From contig NZ_CAMAPC010000010.1 of assembly GCF_945859825.1 (NCBI RefSeq), forward strand, positions 62,001-126,000: DNA of 64,000 nt. Reading direction: 5' to 3'. Made by a program: the position numbers and the translations under genes. The DNA comes from Pseudoalteromonas holothuriae. Lineage in GTDB: Bacteria; Pseudomonadota; Gammaproteobacteria; Enterobacterales; Alteromonadaceae. Positions 54,978-64,000 of this stretch are shown one piece after another. How positions within the stretch are numbered: position 1 is the stretch's first letter; each line of letters opens with the position of its first letter. Under the pieces are notes generated by a model. It was not told where the DNA came from. It was given only the letters and a program-made list of their open reading frames with translations, and did not search any database.

Positions 54978-55820
54978 TTAAGAAAAGTGTTTAGCGTGAA
55001 AATGCAGGTGCTCGTCGATAAAACTACTGATAAAAAAGTAGCTATGATCGTAGCCTTCTCGCATGTTTAATGTGAGAGGATAATTGATATTCTCAGCTAC
55101 TTTTTGCAAATGCCAAGGTTGTAGTTGCTCTTCTAAAAAGCTGTCTGCATCGCCTTGGTCTATTAAAATAGGGATTGGTTGCTTAAACTGCTGCTGTGAA
55201 AGCAAAGCCGTTGCGTCATATTGCTGCCAAATACTAGTATCTATCCCTAAATAACCTGTAAATGCTTTAACTCCCCAAGGGCATTGTTGCGGGTGAACAA
55301 TTGGGCTAAAAGCTGAAATGCTTGAGTAAACATCGCTATTACGCAGACCTATGGTCAAAGCACCATGGCCACCCATTGAGTGACCACTTATGGCTTGTTG
55401 TTCTGTCACAGGGAAGTGTGCTTTGATCAGTTGAGGAAGCTCACTCACAACATAGTCATACATGTGATAGTGCTTATCAAACGGAGGCATTATTGCATTG
55501 AGGTAAAACCCCGCACCTAAACCAAAATCGTAATTGGCAGCCGGGTCATCAGCAACACTCTCACCACGTGGGCTAGTATCGGATGTTACAATAGCAATGC
55601 CAAGTTCATTGGCAGTTTTGAACGCCCCTGCTTTTTGCATAAAGTTTTCATCGGTGCAGGTTAAGCCTGAAAGCCAATAAAGCACCGGTACCTTTTTTCC
55701 ATGATTAGCAGCTTCAGGTAAAAAGATTGCAAAAGTCATATCACATTGTGTAGTTGTGCTGGTGTGGCGGTATCGCTTATGCCAGCCGCCAACTACTTTA
55801 TTGCTGGTAATAAGTTCCAT
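54978..55820 (-). CDS. frmB: S-formylglutathione hydrolase
   Basis: This is a 280-residue esterase-D-type hydrolase that splits S-formylglutathione to formate and glutathione, the second step of glutathione-dependent formaldehyde detoxification. It shows VLYWLSGLTCTDENFMQKAG (oxyanion region), the nucleophile motif ISGHSMGGHGALTIGLR and the C-terminal His in REGYDHSYFFISSF. It lies 8 nt downstream of frmA in one operon. A hairpin follows its stop. Confidence 0.95.
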   Translation of the reverse strand: MELITSNKVVGGWHKRYRHTSTTTQCDMTFAIFLPEAANHGKKVPVLYWLSGLTCTDENFMQKAGAFKTANELGIAIVTSDTSPRGESVADDPAANYDFGLGAGFYLNAIMPPFDKHYHMYDYVVSELPQLIKAHFPVTEQQAISGHSMGGHGALTIGLRNSDVYSSISAFSPIVHPQQCPWGVKAFTGYLGIDTSIWQQYDATALLSQQQFKQPIPILIDQGDADSFLEEQLQPWHLQKVAENINYPLTLNMREGYDHSYFFISSFIDEHLHFHAKHFS

Positions 55821-55828
55821 AATAACCC

Positions 55829-57037
<1,209 letters not shown>

Positions 57038-57051
57038 TTACATATATGTAA
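57038..57051. promoter_or_regulatory. Palindrome between frmA and the LysR-type regulator
   Basis: TTACATATATGTAA is a perfect 14-bp palindrome just upstream of the lysR-type start and within the 108-bp gap to frmA. It could be part of the regulator's binding site, but its AT content makes chance likely. Confidence 0.3.
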
Positions 57052-57061
57052 TAATGGATGA

Positions 57062-57946
57062 ATGTTGGATAGATGGACAGGTATTGACGAGTTTGTTGCG
57101 GTTGCCACACTTGGCTCTTTTACGCTTGCTGCAAAAAATTTAAGTACTTCGGTTGCGCAAGTTAGCAGAAGAGTCAAAGAGCTTGAACAACAGTTAAATC
57201 ATCAGTTATTGACTCGAACTACACGTACTCTCACACTGACTCAAGAGGGTAAAGTTTTTCTCACTCATGCAAGACATTTACAGCATGCCTATAACGATGC
57301 TCAACTGGCGCTTCGACAGCGTGATCAGCAGCCTTCAGGAGTATTAAAGCTTACTGCCCCCGTGATGTTTGGCGAGCACTACATTATGCCATTAGTTCAT
57401 GACTTTATGCGTAAATACCCGAAGGTAAGTGTGGAAATGCAGTTAAGTAATGAACAGCTAGATATTGTCGCAGCTGGTATTGATGTTGCAATCAGGCTTG
57501 GTCATTTAAAAGATTCAAGCCTTAGGGCTAGAAAATTATCTTCAAGGCGCACTTTGGTCTGCGCTGCACCGGGCTACATTACAAATCATGGTCAGCCTCA
57601 TAGTTTAAATGAACTATCACAGCATACTTGTTTGATTGGTAATAGTCGTACATGGCGGTTTTTAGATTGTGCTAAGGAGCGTAATATTACTGTGCATGGT
57701 AATTTAATTTGTAATAGTGGCTGGGCTTTACTAGATGCCGCTTGTAAAGGCATGGGCTTGGTTCAATTACCGCACTATTATGTGCAAGCCGCTTTACAGA
57801 AGGGGCAGTTGATTGAACTTTTGCCAAAGTTTAAGCCTGAGGCTGAAGGGGTCTGGGCGGTATATCCACCCAGACAATATGTACCTACTAGTTTGCGATT
57901 GTTGCTTGATCATTTTGTGCAGGAGTTTATTCACTCGAATGCATAG
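57062..57946 (+). CDS. LysR-family transcriptional regulator
   Basis: This is a 294-residue regulator with the N-terminal helix-turn-helix EFVAVATLGSFTLAAKNLST and VAQVSRRVKELEQQLNHQLL, followed by a periplasmic-binding-like effector domain (SGVLKLTAPVMFGEHYIMPL). Divergent orientation to frmAB suggests it controls formaldehyde detoxification, as similar LysR genes do in other gammaproteobacteria. Its 3' end overlaps the convergent SulP gene by 20 bp. Confidence 0.92.
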   Translation: MLDRWTGIDEFVAVATLGSFTLAAKNLSTSVAQVSRRVKELEQQLNHQLLTRTTRTLTLTQEGKVFLTHARHLQHAYNDAQLALRQRDQQPSGVLKLTAPVMFGEHYIMPLVHDFMRKYPKVSVEMQLSNEQLDIVAAGIDVAIRLGHLKDSSLRARKLSSRRTLVCAAPGYITNHGQPHSLNELSQHTCLIGNSRTWRFLDCAKERNITVHGNLICNSGWALLDAACKGMGLVQLPHYYVQAALQKGQLIELLPKFKPEAEGVWAVYPPRQYVPTSLRLLLDHFVQEFIHSNA

Positions 57947-59579
57947 TACTCAGTGCCATGTTGAGCGCTTCTTCACGGCTTTGGCAAAACGCGTTGCCAC
58001 CTAAACGTTCGTTGATATTAAAGCGATGTAATTGCTCACTGGTTTCTTTGTTAGGTGAATAAATATACACCTCACAGTTGGCATCAAGCGCATCAATAAT
58101 CGCATTTTCTAAAGCGAGGCTAACGGTAACATCTAACATTGCAACATCGCTGAGATCAAGCACCATTGCTTTATATTTAGCTATATCTCTGTGTTGACGG
58201 GCGATAGCCTTAGAGACACTAAAAATCATTGGCCCCGATAAATAAAAGTACAGTAATTGCCCCTGTGCTCGGTTAAATAATTCGCGTTCAACATCTGTCA
58301 TAGGCACATCGTCATCACTATCACTAATTGCTTTGACCTGCTCAGCTTGCATTCTACTCAATCGCTCAATAACAATAATATTTGAAATAAATACACCAAG
58401 ACCCACAGCAACCATTAAATCAACAAACACAGTTAATAGCATTACGCCATACATGATAGCCATTTGCATGATACTGAGTTTGTGTGCACGCTGAATAAAG
58501 CTCCAGTCGAGAATGTTAAAGCCAACATAAACGGCGATACCAGCAAGTACAGCCATAGGAATTGGTTCGGTTAAGCTGCCCGCCACAAACACCACAGCCA
58601 TTAAAATTAGGGCGCGAATAATTCCAGCTGCTGGTGAACGAGCACCCACTTGAATGTTAACCACCGTGCCCATAGTTGCACCTGCACCAGGTAGCGCGCC
58701 AAATAAGCCTGAGATCATGTTAGCAATACCTTGACCTCTGAGCTCTTTGTCTGAGTTATGCTCCGTTCTGGTCAAACTATCGCCAATAACTGCCGTTAAG
58801 AGTGTATCAATACACCCTAATGTACCAAGGATAAGTGCATCAATGATCATTTCAGTAAACACGTCCGCACCGAAGGTAGGCCAAACAATATCGGGTAAAC
58901 CACTAGGAATTTCACCAATGCGGCGAATGCTATCGGAGTCAAAAAAGATCACTGAGAATAAAGTAATCGCAATTAAAGCAACGAGCTGTGCAGGCACATA
59001 TTGGCGGTATTTTTGCGGAAGATAAAAAAGAATGCCTAAAGTAAGCACACCTAATAAAAGCTCTGTAAAGTGCAAGTTCATAACCAGTTCGGGCAGTACT
59101 GACAAAGTGCCGATAACACCACCTGATGGTGCTTTATGGCCAAGTAAGGGAGCAATTTGCAGAATAATTAAAATAACCCCGATACCAGACATAAAGCCAG
59201 AGATCACGCTATATGGCATTAACGTCACATATTTACCCAGTTTTAATGTGCCGAGTAAAATCTGAAATGCACCTGCCATCATGACCACAGTAAAACCCAT
59301 AGCCATACCTGTTTCGGGATATTTGGCCATCATAGTGGTTAAGACTGCGGTCATAATAACCGTCATCGGACCTGTAGGTTCAGAAATGAGAGAGGTAGAG
59401 CCACCAAATAGGGCCGCAAAAAGACCCACGAGAATTGCGCCCCACATGCCGGCTTCAGCACCAGCTCCTGAGGCAACACCAAATGCTAGAGCGAGCGGGA
59501 GGGAAATTATCGCAGTAGTTACTCCTCCAAACAAATCGCCCTTTAAATTCATGTGTTTAAATCGAGATATAGACAACAT
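57927..59579 (-). CDS. SulP-family anion transporter with STAS domain
   Basis: This is a 550-residue inner-membrane transporter for sulfate, bicarbonate, dicarboxylates or similar anions. The N-terminal part contains the SulP signature region (GDLFGGVTTAIISLPLALAF, then SEPTGPMTVIMTAVLTTMMA), followed by more membrane helices and a C-terminal STAS domain with DLSDVAMLDVTVSLALENAI. ATG 59579 is preferred because GGAAG precedes it at good spacing; the frame extends 23 codons further upstream without support. Substrate not predictable. It is divergent from lolC. Confidence 0.9.
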   Translation of the reverse strand: MLSISRFKHMNLKGDLFGGVTTAIISLPLALAFGVASGAGAEAGMWGAILVGLFAALFGGSTSLISEPTGPMTVIMTAVLTTMMAKYPETGMAMGFTVVMMAGAFQILLGTLKLGKYVTLMPYSVISGFMSGIGVILIILQIAPLLGHKAPSGGVIGTLSVLPELVMNLHFTELLLGVLTLGILFYLPQKYRQYVPAQLVALIAITLFSVIFFDSDSIRRIGEIPSGLPDIVWPTFGADVFTEMIIDALILGTLGCIDTLLTAVIGDSLTRTEHNSDKELRGQGIANMISGLFGALPGAGATMGTVVNIQVGARSPAAGIIRALILMAVVFVAGSLTEPIPMAVLAGIAVYVGFNILDWSFIQRAHKLSIMQMAIMYGVMLLTVFVDLMVAVGLGVFISNIIVIERLSRMQAEQVKAISDSDDDVPMTDVERELFNRAQGQLLYFYLSGPMIFSVSKAIARQHRDIAKYKAMVLDLSDVAMLDVTVSLALENAIIDALDANCEVYIYSPNKETSEQLHRFNINERLGGNAFCQSREEALNMALSTMHSSE

Positions 59580-59733
59580 AAAACTTCCATGCCGCGAGAG
59601 TTCACGCATTTTACACCAAAAATTGAATTTAACTATCAGATACTCCATATTTTTTTACAATTTGCTACGTACCCTGTATTCATGCTTTGTGATAGTATTC
59701 GCAACATTAGCCTCAAACATCATCAAAATTAAT

Positions 59734-60942
59734 ATGTATCAGCCAGTTAGCCTATTTGTTGGCTTAAGGTATGCAAAAGCCGCTAAAGGTAACGCCTTTA
59801 TTTCATTTATCTCGTTTTTTTCCATTGCTGGGATTGCACTGGGATTGATGTCTTTGATCACTGTGAGTTCGGTAATGAATGGTTTTGAACAGTCGCTTAA
59901 AACCGCCATGCTTGATTTAATTCCGCATGTGCAACTTCGCCACACCTCAAATTCAGGTGATAACACAGAGTTACTTAAAAAGTTACGAGATAATAAACAG
60001 GTAAAACGTATACAGCCTTATTTAACCTCAGATGTCATTTTGCAAACGAATAAAGAACTTTTAGGCGTAAGGCTGCAAGGGGTTTTTTCGGGATATAGTA
60101 ACCCTGTAGAGCAGCATATTTATAGTGGGTCTAGTACGCGAATGGAAAATAGTAAATATCAGTTGATGATAAGCCGTTATTTATCCAGCAAATTAGGTGT
60201 TGGAGTTGGTGAAGAAATTAGAGTAATTTTACCTGATGTATCAAGTTATACACCACTTGGACGTATACCCATGCAACGTCTCTTTACTGTTGCTGCTATC
60301 TATGATTCAAACAGCGAAGCTGATACGGCTCTGGCTTTTGCTGACGGTAAGAGTTTAGCGAGGCTGATGCGACGTATAGACAGTGCCAAATATGACGTGA
60401 GTATAACTTTGCATGATGCATTTGCTCTGAGTGATTTTTATCTTGAAAACCCGCAACTAAAGCGTGATTTTGACATCGATGATTGGCAGTCACAGCAGGG
60501 AACATTATTTGCTGCTGTTGCAATGGAAAAGCGTATTATGTCGTTCTTATTGGGACTTATTGTGATAGTCGCTATATTCAACATATTGTCAGCTTTATCT
60601 ATGATGGTAAGAGAAAAACAAGGTGAAGTTGCCATTTTACAAACGTTAGGGTTTACGCCACAAATGATAGGCCGGGTATTTATGGTACAAGGGCTATACA
60701 ATGGTTTGATTGGTACAATGATAGGTGTTGTTTTTGGTATTTTAGTTGCTAATTATATCAATGAAATTTTAGCATTTACGGGGTTGTCATTACTTGGAGG
60801 AGCAAGTTTACCGGTGGTTTTCTCACAGTCAGGTTTATTAACAATGGCTTTAGTCAGCATTTTAATGAGTTTTATTGCAACTTTGTATCCAGCAAAAAAA
60901 GCAGCCAGTGTTCTACCAGCAGAGGTATTAAGGTATGAATGA
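59734..60942 (+). CDS. lolC: Lipoprotein-releasing system permease LolC
   Basis: LolC is one membrane subunit of LolCDE, which extracts outer-membrane lipoproteins from the inner membrane and hands them to LolA. The 402-residue protein has the N-terminal helix region FISFISFFSIAGIALGLMSL, a large periplasmic domain and three C-terminal helices. The start at 59734 (protein beginning MYQPVSLFVGLRYAKAAK) matches the family; the frame is open far upstream over the SulP gene but that is not coding. It overlaps lolD by 8 nt. Confidence 0.94.
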   Translation: MYQPVSLFVGLRYAKAAKGNAFISFISFFSIAGIALGLMSLITVSSVMNGFEQSLKTAMLDLIPHVQLRHTSNSGDNTELLKKLRDNKQVKRIQPYLTSDVILQTNKELLGVRLQGVFSGYSNPVEQHIYSGSSTRMENSKYQLMISRYLSSKLGVGVGEEIRVILPDVSSYTPLGRIPMQRLFTVAAIYDSNSEADTALAFADGKSLARLMRRIDSAKYDVSITLHDAFALSDFYLENPQLKRDFDIDDWQSQQGTLFAAVAMEKRIMSFLLGLIVIVAIFNILSALSMMVREKQGEVAILQTLGFTPQMIGRVFMVQGLYNGLIGTMIGVVFGILVANYINEILAFTGLSLLGGASLPVVFSQSGLLTMALVSILMSFIATLYPAKKAASVLPAEVLRYE

Positions 60943-61624
60943 GTTAGTGATAGATTGCCAAAAGCTGGGCAAATCATATCAAGACGGGAAAGCACAAGTT
61001 GATGTGCTAAAGGGGGTTGATTTACAAGTTCGCCAAGGTGAAATGCTGGCGATAGTAGGCAGTTCCGGCTCTGGTAAAAGTACACTGCTACATATTTTAG
61101 GCACATTAGATACTGAGTCATCAGGTAGTGTCAGCATTAAGGGAGTGCAGGTAGGTCAACTTTCTCGTTCAAAGCAAGCTGATTTTAGAAATCAAAATAT
61201 GGGCTTTATCTATCAATTTCACCACTTATTGATGGAGTTTACCGCGCTTGAAAATGTTGCAATGCCACTGTTGATAAGTGGAATGAGTGCTAAACAAGCA
61301 CATCCAGAAGCGTTAGCAATGTTAGAGCGTGTGGGTTTAAAGCAGCGTGCTTCACACAAACCGTCTGAACTATCAGGTGGAGAACGTCAGCGTGTAGCAA
61401 TCGCAAGAGCACTGGTTACTAAGCCATCTTTGGTGCTTGCTGATGAGCCAACCGGTAATTTAGACAAGTATAATGCGGTGCGTATTTATGAATTATTAAC
61501 GCAATTGAATAAACAGTTGAATACCAGTTTTGTCGTTGTGACCCATGACTTAGAATTAGCAGCAAAACTTGGCCGAAGTGTTCAACTCGATGATGGTTTG
61601 CTTGCTGAGGTAAGCCATGCTTAG
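60935..61624 (+). CDS. lolD: Lipoprotein-releasing ABC ATPase LolD
   Basis: This is the 229-residue ATPase of LolCDE. Walker A is VGSSGSGKSTLLHILG, the signature is LSGGERQRVAIARAL, Walker B is LVLADEPTGNLD and the switch His is in VVTHDLELA. It overlaps lolC and lolE by 8 nt each, giving tight translational coupling. Together the three proteins form a cytoplasm-powered extractor in the inner membrane. Confidence 0.96.
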   Translation: MNELVIDCQKLGKSYQDGKAQVDVLKGVDLQVRQGEMLAIVGSSGSGKSTLLHILGTLDTESSGSVSIKGVQVGQLSRSKQADFRNQNMGFIYQFHHLLMEFTALENVAMPLLISGMSAKQAHPEALAMLERVGLKQRASHKPSELSGGERQRVAIARALVTKPSLVLADEPTGNLDKYNAVRIYELLTQLNKQLNTSFVVVTHDLELAAKLGRSVQLDDGLLAEVSHA

Positions 61625-62846
61625 TGCATATTTAAGCAAGCGGTTTCGACAAGCAAAGCGCAGAACCGGTATCGTAAGTTTGTTAAGTAAAGCCTCAACT
61701 CTTGGGGTTATGTTAGGCGTAACGGTTTTGATTATTGCTTTATCAGTGATAAATGGCTTTGAGCAACAGCTTGAAGAGCGTTTGTTATCGGTCGTACCAC
61801 ATGTGAGTTATCAAGCGCCTTACGAACCCATTGATAATTGGCCGAAAAAGGTTGAGCAGTTAGAGCAGCATCCAAACATTCTTGCCGCTACACCAGAGAT
61901 TAACCTAACCGCAATGGTACAATATAAAGGCAAATTAAAAGCCACGCAGCTCAAAGCTGTTATCCCAAGGTTACATCAAAAAGTGTCGGGAATTGGTGCT
62001 TATATACAAGGTAAGAATATCGCCCAACTTAAGCAAAATGAAATTGTTTTAGGCAAAAAAATAGCGCAATCACTGGGTGCAATTATCGGGGATAGAATAA
62101 CAATTCTTGTTGCAAATCAACATGCAGATAAACCTTTGGCTGCACCGAAACGTTTATCATTAGAGCTTGTTGGCATTATCAATATGGGCGGTCCGGTTGA
62201 CGAATCCCTAGCATTAACTCATTTAAATGCATTACAAAATACGTTAGGCCTTAGCCTTTCTCAAGTGACCGGTTTAAGGGCAAAAGTCGATAACATTTTT
62301 CAAGCGCATGATATTGCTATGAACGCAGGTCAGAGCCTTACTGACCTTGTTTATGTAAATAGCTGGTTTCGAACACAAGGAAGCTTATATCAGGATATTC
62401 AAATGGTGAGAACCATTGTGTTCTTAGTCGTATTTCTCATTATCGCGGTAGCCAGTTTTAATATTGTGTCTTCAATGGTCATGGAAGTAAAAGAGAAACA
62501 AGCCAGCATTGCTATTTTGAAAACAATGGGGGCTAAAGATAGCACAATATTTGCTACGTTTGCTTTGCAAGGGATCACATACGCTGCAATAGGGGCTTTT
62601 ATCGGCACCGCTGTTGGTGTGTTGCTGGCGATAAATTTACCTGACTTATTTAATGCGGCTTTTGTAGAAGCAAATAGCAATCCGCTTGCAGGCGTTTATT
62701 TTGTTGAGTTTTTGCCTTCAAAGTTAATTTGGTCAGATATTATTATCACATTGACAGTGACTTTAGTTTTAGCATTACTTGCGAGTGTGTACCCAGCTTG
62801 GCAAGCAACAAAAACTAATCCAGCTCAAGTGCTTGGTAATTCTTGA
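61617..62846 (+). CDS. lolE: Lipoprotein-releasing system permease LolE
   Basis: This is the 409-residue second membrane subunit of LolCDE. It shares the LolC/E fold: N-terminal helix (GVMLGVTVLIIALSVINGFE), a periplasmic domain, and C-terminal helices around VFLVVFLIIAVASFNIVSSM. The order lolC-lolD-lolE and the length are as in E. coli, supporting the name over LolC. A 10-bp hairpin lies 8 nt after its stop. Confidence 0.93.
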   Translation: MLSAYLSKRFRQAKRRTGIVSLLSKASTLGVMLGVTVLIIALSVINGFEQQLEERLLSVVPHVSYQAPYEPIDNWPKKVEQLEQHPNILAATPEINLTAMVQYKGKLKATQLKAVIPRLHQKVSGIGAYIQGKNIAQLKQNEIVLGKKIAQSLGAIIGDRITILVANQHADKPLAAPKRLSLELVGIINMGGPVDESLALTHLNALQNTLGLSLSQVTGLRAKVDNIFQAHDIAMNAGQSLTDLVYVNSWFRTQGSLYQDIQMVRTIVFLVVFLIIAVASFNIVSSMVMEVKEKQASIAILKTMGAKDSTIFATFALQGITYAAIGAFIGTAVGVLLAINLPDLFNAAFVEANSNPLAGVYFVEFLPSKLIWSDIIITLTVTLVLALLASVYPAWQATKTNPAQVLGNS

Positions 62847-62854
62847 ACTGAAGC

Positions 62855-62882
62855 CATACAATAATTTGTTAGTTATTGTATG
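62855..62882 (+). terminator. Hairpin after lolE
   Basis: CATACAATAA (62855-62864) and TTATTGTATG (62873-62882) form a perfect 10-bp stem with an 8-nt loop, without a downstream T-run. It may be a weak terminator or a processing site. Confidence 0.45.
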
Positions 62883-62978
62883 CAGGTTAATATTAACAGT
62901 TTTGTGTTAAGGGCTTGCAAGGATGAAAGCAAACCCTTACATTACTGGCATCAAGCAAGCTTAATAAAGAAGTTAAAT

Positions 62979-63410
62979 ATGAGCGAACAACAACAATTAA
63001 CGCCACAACAGCGCGAAGAATTAGAAAAGCAATGGCAAAGAGAGTGCTTTCAAAGTGCTCAAAAGCATCTAGCAGAAAAAGGCATTATACCAAGTACTGT
63101 ATTTGATAAAGAAAGCCGGTTTTTAGCGCCGCTGTGTGCAATTTGGAAGATTAAAGCTCAAACGGGAAAAACGTATTGGGTAGTAACAGGGCGTTTGCCT
63201 ACAGATCATATGGAAACAAGTGCCGCAGCAACAGCTCGAGAAGCCATAAAAAGCTTTTCATACCGTTGGCAGATGAGAGCTGATGAAATAGTTGCAGCAG
63301 GCGTGCAGGACGAAACCCAAGCGAAATTTGCGAATTTGCTTGTAAATAGGGCACATGGTCTTTACGAAATTGCCGACAAAGACGAACTTTGGGTTAATGA
63401 AGCATCGTAA
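62979..63410 (+). CDS. DUF4826-family protein
   Basis: This is a 143-residue cytoplasmic protein of unknown function. The start at 62979 gives MSEQQQLTPQQREELEKQWQ, and the family-like core is WQRECFQSAQKHLAEKGIIP, then CAIWKIKAQTGKTYWVVTG and LPTDHMETSAAATAREAIKS. Relatives occur in Shewanella and Vibrio as I remember. The frame is open 33 codons further upstream, crossing the lolE hairpin, which is unlikely to be coding. Its 3' end overlaps the convergent GNAT gene by 17 bp. Confidence 0.75.
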   Translation: MSEQQQLTPQQREELEKQWQRECFQSAQKHLAEKGIIPSTVFDKESRFLAPLCAIWKIKAQTGKTYWVVTGRLPTDHMETSAAATAREAIKSFSYRWQMRADEIVAAGVQDETQAKFANLLVNRAHGLYEIADKDELWVNEAS

Positions 63411-63852
63411 ATGGCTCAGTTTTGAATGCGGAGATAGGGCATCTCAACTTTTGTCTTGGGATCCCTGCTTCCATAAAAACACAACCTTGTTTTAAGAAGC
63501 CATTATCAACAAAATTGGGCACTTCATCTAAAATACAATTGACATAGATATTGTCTAAGCCTTTGTCACTGGCAAGTAATACCAAGTAATTAAGCAAAGA
63601 AGCATAAACATCGCGATTTCTATGTGATTGAATGACTGCAATACGACTAATCAACCCGTCTGGGCTAAGCCTACCTGTTCCAACAGGTTCTTCATCATCA
63701 TTACATATAATAACATGATCAGACTTTGCATCTAATGCGTCAAACTCAACTTCCTTAGGAATATGTAGCTCATAGACGAATACACGTTCACGAATTTTTT
63801 TTAATTGCGCTTTTTTTTGAAGCCAACTGACCTTGTCAACATGGTAACTCAT
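63394..63852 (-). CDS. GNAT-family N-acetyltransferase
   Basis: This is a 152-residue acetyltransferase-like protein. IRERVFVYELHIPKEVEFDA begins the fold, EEPVGTGRLSPDGLISRIAV is the central strand region, and QSHRNRDVYASLLNYLVLLA occupies the acetyl-CoA loop, although the usual Q/RxxGxG/A there is replaced by SHRNRDVY, so cofactor binding may differ. The GIPRQKL end is seen in YjcF/ElaA-like members. Substrate unknown. It is the last gene in the window; 63853-64000 shows no gene. Confidence 0.75.
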   Translation of the reverse strand: MSYHVDKVSWLQKKAQLKKIRERVFVYELHIPKEVEFDALDAKSDHVIICNDDEEPVGTGRLSPDGLISRIAVIQSHRNRDVYASLLNYLVLLASDKGLDNIYVNCILDEVPNFVDNGFLKQGCVFMEAGIPRQKLRCPISAFKTEPFTMLH

Positions 63853-64000
63853 GATTCCTCCACCTAATACTTAGCGTATTTGCGCAGGTTACCAAGCCTT
63901 TAAGTGCATAATGTTGCGTGATTTATTAGCAAGATAAAAGTTAGCTTGATAATAAAACAAACCTAAAGTAACTTGGCAACGGTCACAGTTTGAATGCTAA

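Noticed and set aside
59281..59733. Long upstream extension of the lolC frame across the SulP gene start
   Set aside because: The family N-terminus begins at 59734; the upstream part is antisense to SulP coding sequence.

Overview
The window is a gene-dense, AT-rich piece of a marine gammaproteobacterial chromosome, most like Pseudoalteromonas or a close Alteromonadales relative. This rests on gene content and remembered protein similarity, not on a search. Pointers are the sdhAB-sucABCD order, a succinyltransferase with two lipoyl domains, mfd-csiV, the ybfF/seqA-pgm and ybfE-fldA-fur neighbourhood shared with enterics and vibrios, a FabY-type ketosynthase, and a large secreted subtilase with a GlyGly-CTERM-like tail. 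I saw no rRNA, tRNA, CRISPR array or intact insertion sequence.

Layout. 1-8.9 kb: TCA-cycle block on the + strand (sdhA truncated by the window edge, sdhB, sucA, sucB, sucC, sucD). Terminator-like hairpins follow sdhB, sucB and sucD, and another lies in the sucC leader. 8.9-15.2 kb: single genes (a solute-binding protein, an EamA permease, ldhA with a glutathione peroxidase, a beta-hydroxyacid dehydrogenase, sbcB). 15.2-21.4 kb: accessory zone with the subtilase, a periplasmic rhodanese, a 55-residue peptide gene that looks like a ribosomally made, double-glycine-leader natural-product precursor, and a small lipoprotein. 21.4-28.3 kb: csiV-mfd, aguB-aguA (agmatine to putrescine) and a PilZ-like gene. 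28.5-36.2 kb: a GNAT gene, an RND pump operon with a divergent TetR regulator and a 36-bp palindrome between them, and an ABC exporter behind a near-consensus SOS box.

36.3-42.3 kb: fur, fldA, ybfE, a DUF2788 gene, ybfF, then divergent seqA-pgm and astE. 42.3-49.5 kb: branched-chain 2-oxoacid dehydrogenase genes bkdA1-bkdA2-bkdB behind a 16-bp palindrome resembling LiuR sites, a GlxA-type regulator, and fabY. 49.5-54.7 kb: a BCCT transporter bracketed by inverted copies of a dispersed ~145-bp repeat, then an exonuclease and a cNMP/CBS/DUF294 protein. 54.9-63.9 kb: formaldehyde detoxification (frmA-frmB) with a divergent LysR regulator, a SulP transporter, the lolCDE lipoprotein-release operon, a DUF4826 gene and a GNAT gene.

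How the genes connect: sdh/suc and bkd are two oxidative branches using lipoylated E2 enzymes; neither cluster carries its E3 (dihydrolipoamide dehydrogenase), which must be encoded elsewhere. bkd supplies branched acyl-CoA, a plausible primer pool for fatty acid synthesis, though FabY's substrate preference here is unknown. aguAB and astE both deal with arginine-derived nitrogen. The RND pump has no outer-membrane partner here.

Items most worth a second look: the unannotated precursor peptide at 20668-20835, the three-copy repeat family (8.9, 49.9 and 52.0 kb), the SOS box before the ABC exporter, the terminator 25 nt before sucC, and a 43-codon in-frame open stretch behind the stop codon of the solute-binding protein.
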